A DNA stretch of 64,000 nucleotides from Galeruca laticollis (GCA_963921935.1 OY998179.1:62912222-62976221); one strand, 5' to 3'. Positions 47,999 through 60,757 are shown, counted from the stretch's first letter. Notes: generated by a model not told the origin, from the sequence alone. Translations and numbers: made by a program.

Positions 47999-48002
47999 GA
48001 GA
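47938..48002 (+). repeat. (GA)n microsatellite
   Basis: About 65 bp of GA with one T interruption. Confidence 0.95.
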
Positions 48003-49057
48003 ATATGTTCGAAGGTGGATTTTGTATAGAAGGGGAATTTTTAATTTTTAGTATGTACTTGTCATAAAAACTGGATATGTGCTTATTAAAATATAATATA
48101 ATCGTTATGTTCTCTAAATAACCAGAAAATACGAATGATCACGATAGAGAGATAATGTAAGTGAGGTATGCGGGATAATAAAACCCGGCCCATACCATGG
48201 TCGACATGAAATAACAGTTAATTTATTTTTTATGCACTACACAAGGAAGATACATTCAAAAAACTCAAGTACAACTAAATATAAAGGAATATCACCAAAG
48301 TAGGTAATAATAATTGTCGCCTCTTAACAGGTAGTAAAGAAAAGCTATCAAGGAAAGACTCAAAGGAAAGGGAGAATCGCCAAATAATTTTGGTTTTTGC
48401 TTTCGGAGTGACTATGTGTTGGAAGTGACGACTGAGCCAATTAACGAAATAGAAATGATATTTGACAAAAAATGTAATAGACTGATTGGCATTCTACACT
48501 GTTCATATGTATTTCTAATTGAATGAGAAATTACCATGAATGCTACTTTTCGATTGATTCTACTAATAGATTAGTGTGATTTCGAATTAGTTCAGAAGTT
48601 TCGTATAATTTAGGGGTTCGTACCTAACATTCAACATTTCATGTAAGTTGTCATCTTCTCCCTTAATAGGTGTTAAACATTCTTGCAAAATCACCGCGAT
48701 TTTTAAATACTTTATCATATTTGTCACAGTTTTGTGCATTACTAATGCTTCCTCTACTATCATTTACATGTTGCGTTCCACTTTTTTCCAGCTTTCGTTC
48801 ACATATTATTATTCCTCATTTGATGAAAGTTGCTCCATTTTGTATGATAATCGTCTTTTGTATAGATATTCAGGAAATTAGTGGAAAGCTGTACATGTGA
48901 TTAAGTAGAATTGAACCTTTTTATAATGATCTAGAGTCAATTTTTAAGAATCATACGGAAATCATTAAATTATCATTAACTTCCATTGTTAAAGACACTA
49001 TAGATGAAATTAACTGTCTTAACCCTTAATTTGTGGAATCTACTCATTTTAGTATTT
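48003..49057. other. Unassigned AT-rich region
   Basis: No credible ORF or repeat seen. Confidence 0.5.
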
Positions 49058-49862
49058 TAAATGAAACTCACTGTTTCTAGTTAACTCTACAGTTTATTGA
49101 AAAATTGACAATGGTTTCGATATTACCTATATATCATCGTCAGAATGACAGAAGTTACATTTCTCTCATTTGTTGCCTACCTGATGTTTGATTATCCTTG
49201 GCTAGTAGTTTTGTGATTGACTTAATATATGTTTATAGAAAAAACAAGATACGATATTACAAATATTAAAGCTTAGATAATATTAGCCCTATGGGGATAT
49301 CCTGGATATCATTTTTCCCAATTAAGATCAGTATCAACTAGAAATACTACATGTTTGTGATAAGAAACAAGAAATGGATTTCCTTGAAGAATTGGAAATT
49401 AGAAGGCACTTAAAAAACCTATAATATGAAGTCGTCAATGAACAGATAAATCTAGGGAGTTCTCCACTTTTAAACTGTCTTCTTAAGTGATCATTGTAAA
49501 GATCAGCAAATATGGTTTTCCTGGTTTTCTATATCATTGCACAGTGATACTGATCTTAATTGGGAAAATGATATCCAGGATATCCCCATAGGGCTAATAA
49601 TATCTATGCTTTAATATTTGTAATATCATATCTTCTTTTCTCAATAACATATATTAAGTCAATCACAAGATAGGTCACTTCTTGGACTAGCTAAAAATAA
49701 TTAAACATCAGGTAGGCATCAAATGAAATGTAACTTCTGTCATTCTGACGATGATATTTAGGTAATATCGAAACAATTGTCAATTTTTTAGAATTTTTAA
49801 CATTTTTCAATGAACTGTAGAGTTAACTAGAAACAGTAAGTTCCATTTAAAACACACTAGAT
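49058..49862. repeat. Fold-back element with long arms
   Basis: Arms 49058-49332 and about 49548-49862 are inverted copies sharing GGATATCCTGGATATCATTT, CTACCTGATGTTTGATTA and the terminal TTTCTAGTTAACTC. The centre is about 215 bp and includes a 50-codon frame (EMDFLEELEIRRHLKN) of unknown meaning. Probably non-autonomous, possibly with a captured segment. Confidence 0.75.
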
Positions 49863-50883
49863 ATTAATTACATAATGTTTTTTTTTCTAATTCTTATTTA
49901 CATTTGGATATTCCATTTGCTTTATAAAATACATTTCGAGCTATACGAATGTTTGTGCTTTGATCAGCTTTTCGATATAATGATTTTATCACGATTTAAT
50001 TTTTCCTAAAGATTTCATTCGAAGCAGTCCACAAAATAAACAAGAAGTTTTGGTGAATTTATTGTTAGGTGTTTTTCATCATACATAAAAATTTCACTTG
50101 AAAAGCAGTCTTCTCAAAAACAACCTATGCTCAGTATCCGAACGCCAATACATAATTCAACAATATCGACCAAAGTTTTGAGTTAAATTCTGAAAGATAA
50201 AGGTACCGCTTACTTCATTTTCACCCGATATAGCTGTCAGCACGAGCAAATTGAAAAAAGCCACGCGTTAACTCAATCATTTATTAAGTCGATATACCTT
50301 GTATGGTGACAAGCAGTTACAATTACTGGTAATGCAGAACGCCTTTCTTTCTTATGAGGCAATTCGCATTCCTTGATGTTTTTGATTCTATCGCCGGCGT
50401 TTCGAATCATTTAGTATGATTTGTTATTATCTTTAAATGAAGCACTTTTTTCATTTTGACCCAACTAAATCATATATTACGTGACTGCAGTTACTTCACT
50501 TAATATGTTGTTTGCATTGTACTACAATACCCACTGATGGTATAAATAGTGTATACTGTATCAGCGGTGTCAAAAAACAAATACGTCATTTTTTAACTAG
50601 TACTATTATATTAAAACAAGTCTCTGCGTAGAATTGTTTTTAAAGAAGTCTTAATACTATTCGTGTAAAATACAAGTTTTCGACTAGCGGTGTTCCAAAG
50701 AGAGGGAAAAAAATTTGGAATGAAGATGTATTACTTCCATTTTGTTGAATCGCTGTTATCTACATCAAATGTGTGATAAAAGATGACTATGAAATGGCGA
50801 AAGTAGATCGATGATAGCAAAATTAATGGATTATTTTATAATGAAATTAACTTTCTCGACCCTTACTTCGTGGAATCTACTCA
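49863..50883. other. Unassigned AT-rich region
   Basis: No feature recognised. Confidence 0.5.
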
Positions 50884-51025
50884 TATTAGTGTTTTAAATG
50901 AAACTCACGGTTTCTAGTTAATACCACAATATAATAAAAATTGTCAATTTTTCAGAATTTCCAACCATTTTTATTATATTGTGGTAATAACTAGAAACCG
51001 TGAGTTTCATTTAAAATACTAATAG
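50884..51025. repeat. Fold-back MITE
   Basis: Arms of about 56 bp (50884-50940 and 50970-51025) match in inverted orientation with one or two changes; termini are TATTAGTGTT and its complement variant. Same family as 9282-9386. Confidence 0.85.
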
Positions 51026-51889
51026 GATTATTATCTATTCAAATAAAGCTACAAAAAAATTATAACATGAAGAAATAAAAAATTTGGAGGAAATTGGAAA
51101 AAAACTGTTCTTCTATTGTATTAGCTACTAATTTACATATTACATTCTCCACATTAAACGCTGACAAGAGCAGAAAACAAACGAACTTAACAGATTCGGA
51201 AATAGTCAAGACGCACCCACGCATGCGGACACATACATATACCCACACACCCTTACAAACACGGCGGCATACAAGAAGGCAATATATTCAGAATGCAGGA
51301 TGACAGATGGCCCCTAAAAATACTCTAGTTTATCCACCGGAACTAAGAAAAAGGGAAGGACTACGGAAAAGTTAGAGACGATATAACGGAGACGATGATA
51401 GTCAGATATTTGGAAGAGGATAAAAAAGATAAATATAATGTAAATCCTGAAGGAAGAAGTGTCAAAGAAAATTAGAACAGGAAACATTCTGAAGACAATT
51501 CGTAACAAACGAAAGTAAAGAGATCAATAACTAGAAAAATGATAACGTCGTTGTCATTGCTGACACTTTCCAAACTAATTGCTATTCATAAAATCGAATG
51601 CCGCATGCGCAAATTAAGGGTTACTGGATCAAATGTCACTTTTTAGAGAGATGCTTCATTAAGACATTAAGGAACACTATATAATAACTAAATACTCCGT
51701 GTCCAATATCATTATTTATTCGATCTCATATACTAAAACATGAGGCAACTGAAGCTTAGATTATGCAATTCAGCAGAATCATTAGTTCAATGTTGGGATA
51801 TCTAGCGAGCGCGTCCCCAGGAGGCCGATAGGAGAACGGCTAGGGAAAGGGAATCAAGTTCGGTACCCTGGTTGGTGACAAAGATAGCT
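51026..51889. other. Unassigned region
   Basis: A purine-rich stretch at 51300-51500 and a short ACAC-rich stretch near 51235; nothing identifiable. Confidence 0.5.
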
Positions 51890-52776
51890 GGATGCTAGCA
51901 GGCAAGAGCCAGATATGGGTTTTTTTCATGGAGCAGGAACCCCTGGAGTTGTTAAAAAACTGGTCATGGCTCTTTGGATTTGGAAGGATCAAATTTAGCG
52001 ACAAGGGTAAGCAGTCATCACTAGAGAAAGCGGCTGGCACAGTGCCGGAAGAAACGAAACTTTCCATAGAGACAGATAAAACGGTCCCCAACCCCCAGAC
52101 CAGAGGACAGTCAAATTGAGAGGATTGTGCCCATGGAGGAAGGAGAACCGGCTGGAGAGACCAGTTAGCAAAACAGAGTAATAGGATCAGGGTTCTGAAG
52201 GCAAACCTTCATCATGCTAAGGTGACCAGCGCTACAGTATCCAGAAGGTTCGACAAAAATATTCTGGACTTGGCACTCTTGCAAGACTGCAGCGGAGTCG
52301 CTCTCTTGAGCACAAGCAATGGTAAGTTAGTATACTGCGAAAGGGTGGAAAAAGCAGAGCGTATATACTATAAACAGCAAGGTTGATCTGGTACTTATAG
52401 CGATACTTTGTAATGCTGATGTTGTAGCATGTCTAACGACAGTACGGACGAAGGAGAGGATCGAGGAGATATCTAGTTTGTTCCGACTGCTTCCCACATG
52501 ACTAGGAATGTTCCCCGTGATAATTCAGAAGCCTCACCGAGTATGCGTGGAGGCAAAATATAAGCCTGATTATATGATGTGATGCGAATGCCTACCATAA
52601 CCTATGGGTAAGCAGCGACATCAACCTAAGAGGAGAATCTCTATTACAATTCATAATAATGGAAGGACCCGTTAATGCTAACGAAAGCAATGAGCCAATT
52701 TTTATCACTGCCCCAAGAAAGGAAGTACTCGACATAACACTATGTTCCATGAGAACAAGTGATATGATTATGAACT
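51890..52776 (+). pseudogene. LOA/R1-type LINE fragment: end of ORF1 and start of ORF2
   Basis: The frame 51892-52119 has a LINE-ORF1-like acidic end. After it, IRVLKANLHHAKVTSATVSR matches the start of the endonuclease domain seen in the element at 6.0-6.7 kb. Frameshifted pieces CDANAYHNLWVSSDINLRGE and FITAPRKEVLDITLCSM supply the catalytic D/N and following motif. The element ends abruptly at the retrozyme array. Same clade as the 3.7-8.2 kb LINE but clearly diverged from it. Confidence 0.65.
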
Positions 52777-52819
52777 GGCATATCTTTGCTCCCAAATTTC
52801 ACATCCTTATTTGGTTATG

Positions 52820-52864
52820 CCGTGCTGATGAGGCAAAATGAGCCAGAAACATGCATGTCCACGG
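52820..52864 (+). ncRNA. Hammerhead ribozyme, type I, block D unit 1
   Basis: Stem I is CCGTG/CACGG plus an outer GGT/ACC beyond a TATG/TT internal loop. Core CTGATGA, stem II GGC/GCC with a 7-nt loop, one extra A, GAAA, stem III ACATGCATGT, cleavage after GTC at 52859. Confidence 0.86.
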
Positions 52865-53170
52865 TTACCACTCTATTTCAGTAGCCCTTTATTTTGCGTG
52901 AATTACCCATGAATATCTTTGTTGTTGTTGTTAACATATCACGCGATATTCCTACATCTTCTTTGTTATTTACTATGGGTCGGAAGGTTCATGGCGGGGG
53001 GGCTATATGCGCCTCCGTGTCGATGTTGGCTGATGTCCTGAAAACTCGAGATCTTCCAATTGAAGACACAAATGAGCGTTTGGTTTCCCTGCTGAAATCC
53101 GTTATTTTGTGTTTTCCAATGTTTCGATTAACATCTTTACTCCCAAATTTCACATCCTTATTTGGTTATG

Positions 53171-53215
53171 CCGTGCTGATGAGGCAAAATGAGCCAGAAA
53201 CATGCATGTCCACGG
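53171..53215 (+). ncRNA. Hammerhead ribozyme, type I, block D unit 2
   Basis: Identical to unit 1 in all ribozyme parts. Confidence 0.86.
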
Positions 53216-53521
53216 TTACCACTCTATTTCAGTAGCCCTTTATTTTGCGTGAATTACCCATGAATATCTTTGTTGTTGTTGTTAACATATCACGCGATAT
53301 TCCTACATCTTCTTTGTTATTTACTATGGGTCGGAAGGTTCATGGCGGGGGGGCTATATGCGCCTCCGTGTCGATGTTGGCTGATGTCCTGAAAACTCGA
53401 GATCTTCCAATTGAAGACACAAATGAGCGTTTGGTTTCCCTGCTGAAATCCGTTATTTTGTGTTTTCCAATGTTTCGATTAACATCTTTGCTCCCAAATT
53501 TCACATCCTTATTTGGTTATG

Positions 53522-53566
53522 CCGTGCTGATGAGGCAAAATGAGCCAGAAATATGCATGTCCACGG
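53522..53566 (+). ncRNA. Hammerhead ribozyme, type I, block D unit 3
   Basis: As unit 1 except ATATGCATGT in stem III, giving a T-G pair instead of C-G. Confidence 0.84.
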
Positions 53567-53872
53567 TTATCACTCTATTTCAGTAGCCCTTTATTTTGCG
53601 TGAATTACCCATGAATATCTTTGTTGTTGTTGTTAACATATCACGCGATATTCCTACATCTTCTTTGTTATTTACTATGGGTCGGAAGGTTCATGGCGGG
53701 GGGGCTATATGCGCCTCCGTGTCGATGTTGGCTGATGTCCTGAAAACTCGGGATCTTCCAATTGAAGACACAAATGAGCGTTTGGTTTCCCTGCTGAAAT
53801 CCGTTATTTTGTGTTTTCCAATGTTTCTATTAACATCTTTGCTCCCAAATTTCACATCCTTATTTGGTTATG

Positions 53873-53917
53873 CCGTGCTGATGAGGCAAAATGAGCCAGA
53901 AACATGCATGTCCACGG
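53873..53917 (+). ncRNA. Hammerhead ribozyme, type I, block D unit 4
   Basis: Identical to unit 1 in all ribozyme parts. Confidence 0.86.
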
Positions 53918-53977
53918 TTACCACTCTATTTCAGTAGCCCTTTATTTTGCGTGAATTACCCATGAATATCTTTGTTG

Positions 53978-53979
<2 letters not shown>

Positions 53980-54040
<61 letters not shown>
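53980..54040. repeat. (TA)n microsatellite
   Basis: 3' tail of block D. Confidence 0.95.
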
Positions 54041-54045
<5 letters not shown>

Positions 54046-56031
54046 TGTGTAATTTACTATGGGATATTTATTTTTATATGATTTATCTTTATTGTATTGT
54101 ATATTTTACCTAGTATATCGTTTCACAACGACACAAAACGTATGGTTCACAGTCGATGTTGTTTGTATGAATTTTTTATAAATTTAACGTTCTTAAATTC
54201 ATTGCAATCATCGATATATCATTGGAAATTACACTATACAGTAACATACATATATCAAAATGCGAGTAAAGTGAATGATGAATAGTTATAGAAATAGTTA
54301 AACATGCATTAGAAGAAATAGAAGTGAATTGGTACTTTACGTGCAATGTAAACAATGATGATATGAAATAAAATTTTTTACAAGTAAGTACAAATTATAA
54401 CTATTATTAAAGTGGCATGATAATCAAAATTACATGAATATCCATGGATATGAAATGATATTCATCATTTCTTATTGTTTTTGGCCATTTTTTTAGAAAT
54501 TTTAATGGAAACGTTCAAATAATATTTTTTATTGTTCACTATTTCTTTCTCTTTGGAATTCCAAATTAAAAAAAAAACTAAAGATCACCGACCTAATTTC
54601 CAATTCTCGGCACTGCGGAGCTGCTGCTAAGCGTCTCTTTTTCTTGGGAATTTCTTATTAAAGAAATACGATTTCTGCACATTGCACTTTATTACACAGT
54701 TGAAACCAAATTGATATTATGATTTTATAATGGTTTTTAACTTAAAATTATATACTTTTACATAGTTTTATGGAAAATTTTGTATAGGATCGCTACATAG
54801 ATGCTAACCATCCTTCCACCAACGCCCGATTCTCAATTCTTTTTTAAATCAACAAACTTTTTCACATATCGAAAACAAAGCCTCCTTATATTGTTTTCTT
54901 ATTCGATAATTGTCAATTTGAGTGTTTTTCATGAAAATACAAAATTCTTTAATTAAAATTATCCTGGAGGATAATAAATGGGTTTATAATGACTTAGAGA
55001 ATATATAAAATGTCCTTTACATGTATTACAATCCCAAAATTTGTTGTAATTCCCTTTTTATGGTGTATTTATTTACAATTAAATATACAATTTCTACAAC
55101 CTAAAAAAATTATTTATATATATGGAACTGTTTAGTTTTCAATTCATGAATTTTTAGTAATTTTATTTTATGTAAACTCTTATTTATTTCCAAATTCGCC
55201 TTTTATGTTTTATATTCAATTCCAAATCAATGATTTTAGGTTGGCAAGAAAATCACTAGATTTTATTACTTTCTGTTCATTAAATTTTATTTAGTTAACA
55301 GATTTCCTTGTCATATAACATGGCTCTGTTCCGTATGTCATCTTTCATAAAGTTTTTCTTTTTTTATAAATTCCTTTTCAAATTGTAAACTTTTACTACC
55401 ATGGTCTGTGAATATTGCTTATCAATTAGTAAGTTGATTATTAATTCTTGTTATTTTAGGTTTCAAACAAAACAACATTCTACTTCATCCAGATATTGAC
55501 ATGGCAGTGTTCAGATGATTTTGAAAATTGTTGACATTGACTTGACTGCAACTGTAAGTGATATTTAGTTGTAAAATGATATGTGGAATATTCGGAACAT
55601 CAAGAGTTTCACTTGTTTGTATTTTGATTAACATTTCTATATTTTCAGACTTAATGACGTGCAGAAGGTATTCTGGAATTTTTATCCATCGAAATGTAAC
55701 ATATTATATATGAAGTTTAACACTAGTTAGGTATCAATTCTGAAAATCAATACGTTAAATGTGACAGGCAATAAATGATAAACATATTACGTTATTTATT
55801 CCCACTCGTGGTTTTCCTGAAGGTAGTTTATACATCGCTATATACTCGAAACGCGGCAGTATCTAAGGTTTTATCACCTTTAGCTCATTGCGGATAATCA
55901 ATTATACTTTAGTATTTAGCGCAGTCGTTACTGAACATATCTCGTGATAAATTGATATTCCTTTTATTTAGAAGAATATATGGGCGTGAAGAAGTCACCA
56001 TAAATCACTGATGAGATAATGTGCTGTTAGC

Positions 56032-56034
<3 letters not shown>
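54041..56034. other. Unassigned AT-rich region
   Basis: No ORF with family motifs, no tandem repeat, no RNA gene recognised. Confidence 0.5.

Positions 56035-56077
<43 letters not shown>
56035..56077. repeat. (TA)n microsatellite
   Basis: About 43 bp; what it borders is not identified. Confidence 0.95.
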
Positions 56078-56079
<2 letters not shown>

Positions 56080-58369
56080 CACATCATTTGAAGTTCTGCA
56101 GTATTAGTCGCTCTCAATTGAAAATGAAACATTGAATGTGTAAGGTGGTGGTGCAACTCATTTATTTGGTCACTTGGCACAAAGACATTTTCATTAGGTA
56201 CCAAGTAACTGTTGAATTGTGTGGAATAATGAAAAAATAATCAGAATCCAAAGAAAACAACAATCTGCTGCTATCTAGCTGACTCATTCATCACATTGAT
56301 ATGTGGGCTTATGTTACTGCGAACTAATGTTTCGAAGTATGTGAATGCGATGAGAAGAAACCTGGCGAATTTGTTTCTATACTTGTACTCAGATAGAGGC
56401 AAAATCTCATCCTAGTAATATGTAAGTTATGAAAACCGGTAGCCAACGTTGTCATAACTCGATTATACCCTTTTACACACAAACAAAAATTATTGAAGAA
56501 AACCCATTATATAAAATTTGATAGATGATGTTAATTATGTTGCAATAACTTGTTTCAACACAGCTCTTCATGATTATTGATACCGCATTCAATATAATAT
56601 AATTCATAATTCATCTCTTACTAGGATTTTAAATTTGTTTCATCCATGTTCAAAGGAGATATGTATTTACATTTGAGACAATCCTGATCTCATCGTGCTT
56701 CAAACTCTTGTCTATGATTAGCTCTCTTGCCCTGGAAATGTTCACTTATAATCTCCCATGAGCTTGAATAATTTGGAAAAGTTCTTTCGAGGTGCGAATT
56801 TTCTTAAAAAAATTCGCAACAGAAAAAAGATTTACAGGTGTTACATGTTTAATATCTAACCTGCTTAGGTTATTGAAAACATTAACAAAACGAGGAAAAT
56901 TCTAAGTGAATGATATTGAAATAAAATTTAATTAGCATGGGTCTCATCCTTGTAGTGGTTCAACTCTCGAATTCCCTTATGGATGAATAAATCTCGTTAA
57001 AAGAAATCCTTGTCTCTCGAAATCATCTGAAAAATAAATAAAACTTTCCAGATATTCAACTACTCATTTAATAATTATAAACAAATAAACTTGACCTTCA
57101 ATTAGTGTATTCTTGTTATTTGATATAAAAACGGTCTCAATCTATATGGGTAATTAGCTTGCTTAGGAAGCTCCCGCGGTCAACAGTAGTACTGGCCTAA
57201 AGGAAAAGAAGATATTTTGTGTGACAGATATTTCCGTTTTCCCTTTTTGAAAGCAACGATTGTGGAACAACGTGCTACGCTGTAAGCGGATTTATAAAAA
57301 GGAATTTTGTGGTGCAATCAAGGAGGAAGCGGCTTGGATATATGTTTTAAAGCCAGCAACAGATAGTTGGATTATTTCTCTGATAACACTTAGCAAAATT
57401 CCAGTTTAAACGGAACTTCTATTGGAAGCCACATGTTAAGGCCCCATACCAACCGAGGTGAGTCGCCAGCTAATTATGACCCAATGAATAAAAATAACTA
57501 TTCGTTTAAAGACTTATTACAATTACCTTTTTCTTTTTAGGCCTTTTTTTTTCTTATGAGTTCACTTTTTCTTGGTTCTCGTTAATTTCTGCTCTCCCAA
57601 ATTCACGAGTACTTTTCTCTGTGTGAGCTCTACGGGAAACCACTTTGGAACTGGGCATATTCTGGATGATATTTCCCTGACGAAGGATCCCAGGGCATAG
57701 CAGATAAGTTTAATTGATCTCTGCACATTTTTTTGGACAGTGTTTCTAGACTTCTGAATGTAGGTTTCGTTACACTCAGTAACCTCCAACAAAATTATCT
57801 CGGCTAAACTGCAAGTCATATATATAACATTACCATAGTTGCAAAATAAATTGTTAGTAGAGTATCAATATTATTTCACTTAAATTTATCAACATAAACA
57901 TTGTTAGATTGAACTCTATAATATAGGACAGAAATTAAAGCTAAAATACTTACTTAAATTTTATTTGTACATATCGGGTATATGCATATAAACGGTATAG
58001 TAGATATACTCCTTGTATATAACTGTACGTATACTTTCTTGTAACACACTTGAGTTCTTTCCAAATTACAATTGATAAAGCTTACGTCAAATTGATTTGG
58101 ATTGTTTTCTTTAATAGAACCTACCAACTCGTTGTTTACAGTGGCAGAATTACCCAAAAACTATCCCTGAGATAATTTGTCGTATATTTAATTTTGTTTA
58201 ATCCCTATCAACTAAAGGGAGTAACACAGGGAATAATTCAAGTTAGCGTGAGACTCGATACGAAAATTTTATACCTACATTGTATTTTGAATAGTTTCAA
58301 TTTTCATACTTTCCCTTTGTCCTAGTTAAAAAAGTATGAATCAGTCTTGAATAAATACATTCCTTCATA
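56078..58369. other. Unassigned AT-rich region
   Basis: A 85-codon minus-strand frame (57819-57562) and a less AT-rich stretch at 57170-57470 are present, but neither shows a known motif. A host exon there cannot be excluded. Confidence 0.45.
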
Positions 58370-58600
58370 CAGCTCAGTGAAGTTGACTCCCCCTCCCTCC
58401 CCTATCAAAATTTTCAACAAAAACATATTATGGTCGTAATGTACTTCTAATGCACCAATATGCTCCATCAATATATAGAGTGAAGTAGCCCCCCCCCCAA
58501 TGATAATTTTCAAAAAAACAAGTGGCATCTTAATCCACTTCTAATGCACTCATTTGCACCACCAAGAAACAGAAAATCCCCCCTCCCCTTACTTAGTTAA
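58370..58600 (-). repeat. C-rich dispersed repeat, partner at 24.0 kb
   Basis: Inverted copy of part of 24001-24480, with C runs here matching G runs there. Confidence 0.65.
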
Positions 58601-59015
58601 ATCTCAATATATATAAATAAAACGAATATCAAAAATTGTTATAAGTTGGAAATACAGACGTTAACATGACAAGTACCTTATGCCAAAAGCATACTAATAT
58701 GAACATTAAGATTAAATAGGTTTGTCTTGCTCCTCTCTTTAAATCCTAATTAATGTATACCATACAAATACTAGTTGTTCTTACAATCGATAAATATTGG
58801 TTTACTTGCAAGATGTGTGACGGTTTAACACAAAATATTTGTACCGTCGTTAGTGAGAGTGGTTATTTTGTTCTAAATGTTTTTAATTAACATGTTGTTT
58901 TATCATATATGTTGACATTGCACTTACAAGCGTTTGTTTTATGGTAAGTTTTTAAAAAGAAGTTTATACCTATTGTATAATCTGTTGATTGTAGACGTTC
59001 TGTTTGTAGAATAAG

Positions 59016-59016
<1 letters not shown>
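58601..59016. other. Unassigned AT-rich region
   Basis: Nothing recognised. Confidence 0.5.

Positions 59017-59052
<36 letters not shown>
59017..59052. repeat. (TA)n microsatellite
   Basis: Borders the outer end of the minus-strand LTR. Confidence 0.95.
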
Positions 59053-59057
<5 letters not shown>

Positions 59058-59291
59058 ACTTTTTACACGCGGAGAAAGGTTTTTAAATAATCATTTAATT
59101 AACAAAAGTTACAAGTTCCAAGATTCGAAGTAAATTCTAGACTGACCATATAAACTAAACAATTCAAAAAGGTGAAAAATACAATGTAAGCAAAAATAAG
59201 GTTCAATAATTTATAAAATAACAGGTTATTACACAATATACTGATTAAGCAATTTATTTAATATGTACTAAGTAATTTAAGGTATATAACA
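59053..59291 (-). repeat. Probable 3' LTR of a degraded LTR element
   Basis: On the minus strand a polypurine tract AATGGGGGAGG is followed directly by TGTTATATACC, as at a 3' LTR start. The other end lies near (TA)n. No second copy is in the window, so the length of about 240 bp is an estimate. Confidence 0.45.
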
Positions 59292-59300
59292 CCTCCCCCA

Positions 59301-59549
59301 TTAGATCGAGGCACCCCCTGGAAGTTGAATTCTCTTTCCTTGTAATTCCATTAGAGTTTCTTCTGATTTTCTTCTTTTTTGAATTTTCTTCAAGAGTAGC
59401 CAAATAATTATCAATACTCCGCCAGAATATAGAAATATAGTCCATATGCTAGGAATATGGAGATTTAATTGTTCTTCCTGAATTGGTGTCAATCCTTGCG
59501 AAGATATTGGTATTCGGGAGTTTTTAGAGTCGGGTATCATGAATAACAT
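59301..59549 (-). pseudogene. Possible env-like C-terminus of an LTR element
   Basis: An 82-codon minus-strand frame ending just before the polypurine tract. It has a hydrophobic segment of about 20 residues (IWTIFLYSGGVLIIIWLLL) followed by KKIQKRRK, the layout of a membrane anchor with short cytoplasmic tail. Its place and shape suit the end of a gypsy-type envelope frame, but sequence identity was not established. Nothing recognisable lies upstream. Confidence 0.35.
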
Positions 59550-60519
59550 GATGAAAACACAAAAGAATTAGGGATAAAAAAACAAATACATATAAGTATG
59601 CATTAAAATGCAATAAGAATGATCTAATGATGAAGATCTGACATAAGTTATCCAGTTCAGAGATAAATATATTCAAAAGCTTGTCACGATAGACTTTTGA
59701 GTTCCACTACTGTCTGATATAACATTACTACAAATAGGCACTACTAAGAATTATTGATATCTGATGATTTTTGTAAACATATTTTTTGGCTAAGTTCAAT
59801 GATTCGAGAAGACGTCGTCAAGATGGCGAACAGGTTTTGTGATTTAAGGTACTATTCTATTAAACATTCCTACACAGGGCTTTTAGTTGTGGGAATTGAA
59901 ATTATCTTGGTTACCAAATATGCGTATTACGGATTCCTTATGAATGGGATCAAAGAATTGGATTAATATAATGAATTAATTCAACTGTGTGGCATTTAGT
60001 GTAGTTGAGATGTTTATCTCGGTGTTAACTCTTGATAAAGATCCTAAAAATGTGAGCGATAGCTGATTTGATTAATAAGTATGTCTAAAAACATGCATTG
60101 AAATTATTTTACACCACACAAAAAATTGAGATGAAAAAAGGCTTTTAGTTTTATGGTAATAATTCATAAACTCTCAATTGTCAAGAAATTTACAAAAAAT
60201 ATTCTTGATGAAGGGGACATTTTTAATTGAAAAGTCCTTTCTCCAGGAAATGTTCTACCAGTCCTTTCTCCAGGAACGCTATCTCCATTATTTATAATTT
60301 TGATTTAACTGAAAATACAGCTCCGCGTGACCACTACGGCAAATAATAGTCTATGAATTTTTCGCTTTTTTCTAAAAAGGAGACAAAAAAATATAAAAGT
60401 TGATTATTTTGTTTAATATGATTTTTCAAATTTAACAAAATTTTCCATTTTTAGAAACGTTTTTTCCACGTCATATGTTCATAAATGGTTTGTAGACAAA
60501 TGAACTATTCATTTCATTC
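59550..60519. other. Unassigned AT-rich region
   Basis: Nothing recognised apart from short A/T runs. Confidence 0.5.
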
Positions 60520-60757
60520 GTACAACTTGGGAGCAAGGATGTTAATTGAAACATGCGTTTGGTTATCTTGTTGAAATCCGTTGTTTGTGTTTTCTCATGT
60601 TCCAATTAACATCCTTGCTCCCAAGTTGTACACCTTTTCTTAGTTATGCCATACCGATGAAGGCTAATGAGCCAGAAACATGCATGTCTGCGGTTACCAC
60701 TCTTTACAGTAGCCCCTTCTTCTATTTGCGTGCAATACCCACTAATCTGTTCTTTGT

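Larger units (their letters stand above)
52777..53979 (+). mobile_element. Retrozyme-like block D, tandem array of 351-bp monomers
   Basis: Four hammerheads at exactly 351-bp spacing, giving three complete cleavage-to-cleavage monomers (52860-53210, 53211-53561, 53562-53912). Monomers differ at only a few positions. The array begins 43 bp before the first ribozyme inside a LINE fragment, without TA, and ends 67 nt past the last cleavage site at (TA)n. It is all in one orientation, unlike the other blocks. Confidence 0.9.

Noticed and set aside
52894..53937. A ~113-codon open frame repeated in every 351-bp retrozyme monomer (351 is divisible by 3)
   Set aside because: Each monomer has a stop in this frame, the period is 350 or 352 in other blocks, the N-terminus lacks a shared ATG, and the conserved parts coincide with the ribozyme. 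It is a by-product of repeat identity, not a gene.
52777..53979. Regular direct repeats that might suggest a CRISPR array
   Set aside because: The 351-bp unit is one continuous repeat without short repeat/spacer alternation, in eukaryotic DNA.
56010..56040. CTGATGA next to (TA)n as a hammerhead
   Set aside because: No GAAA box or stem II follows within a plausible distance.
57170..57470. A host exon in a less AT-rich stretch with a GGTGAG-type donor
   Set aside because: No frame with recognisable protein motifs; a lone donor-like site is weak evidence.
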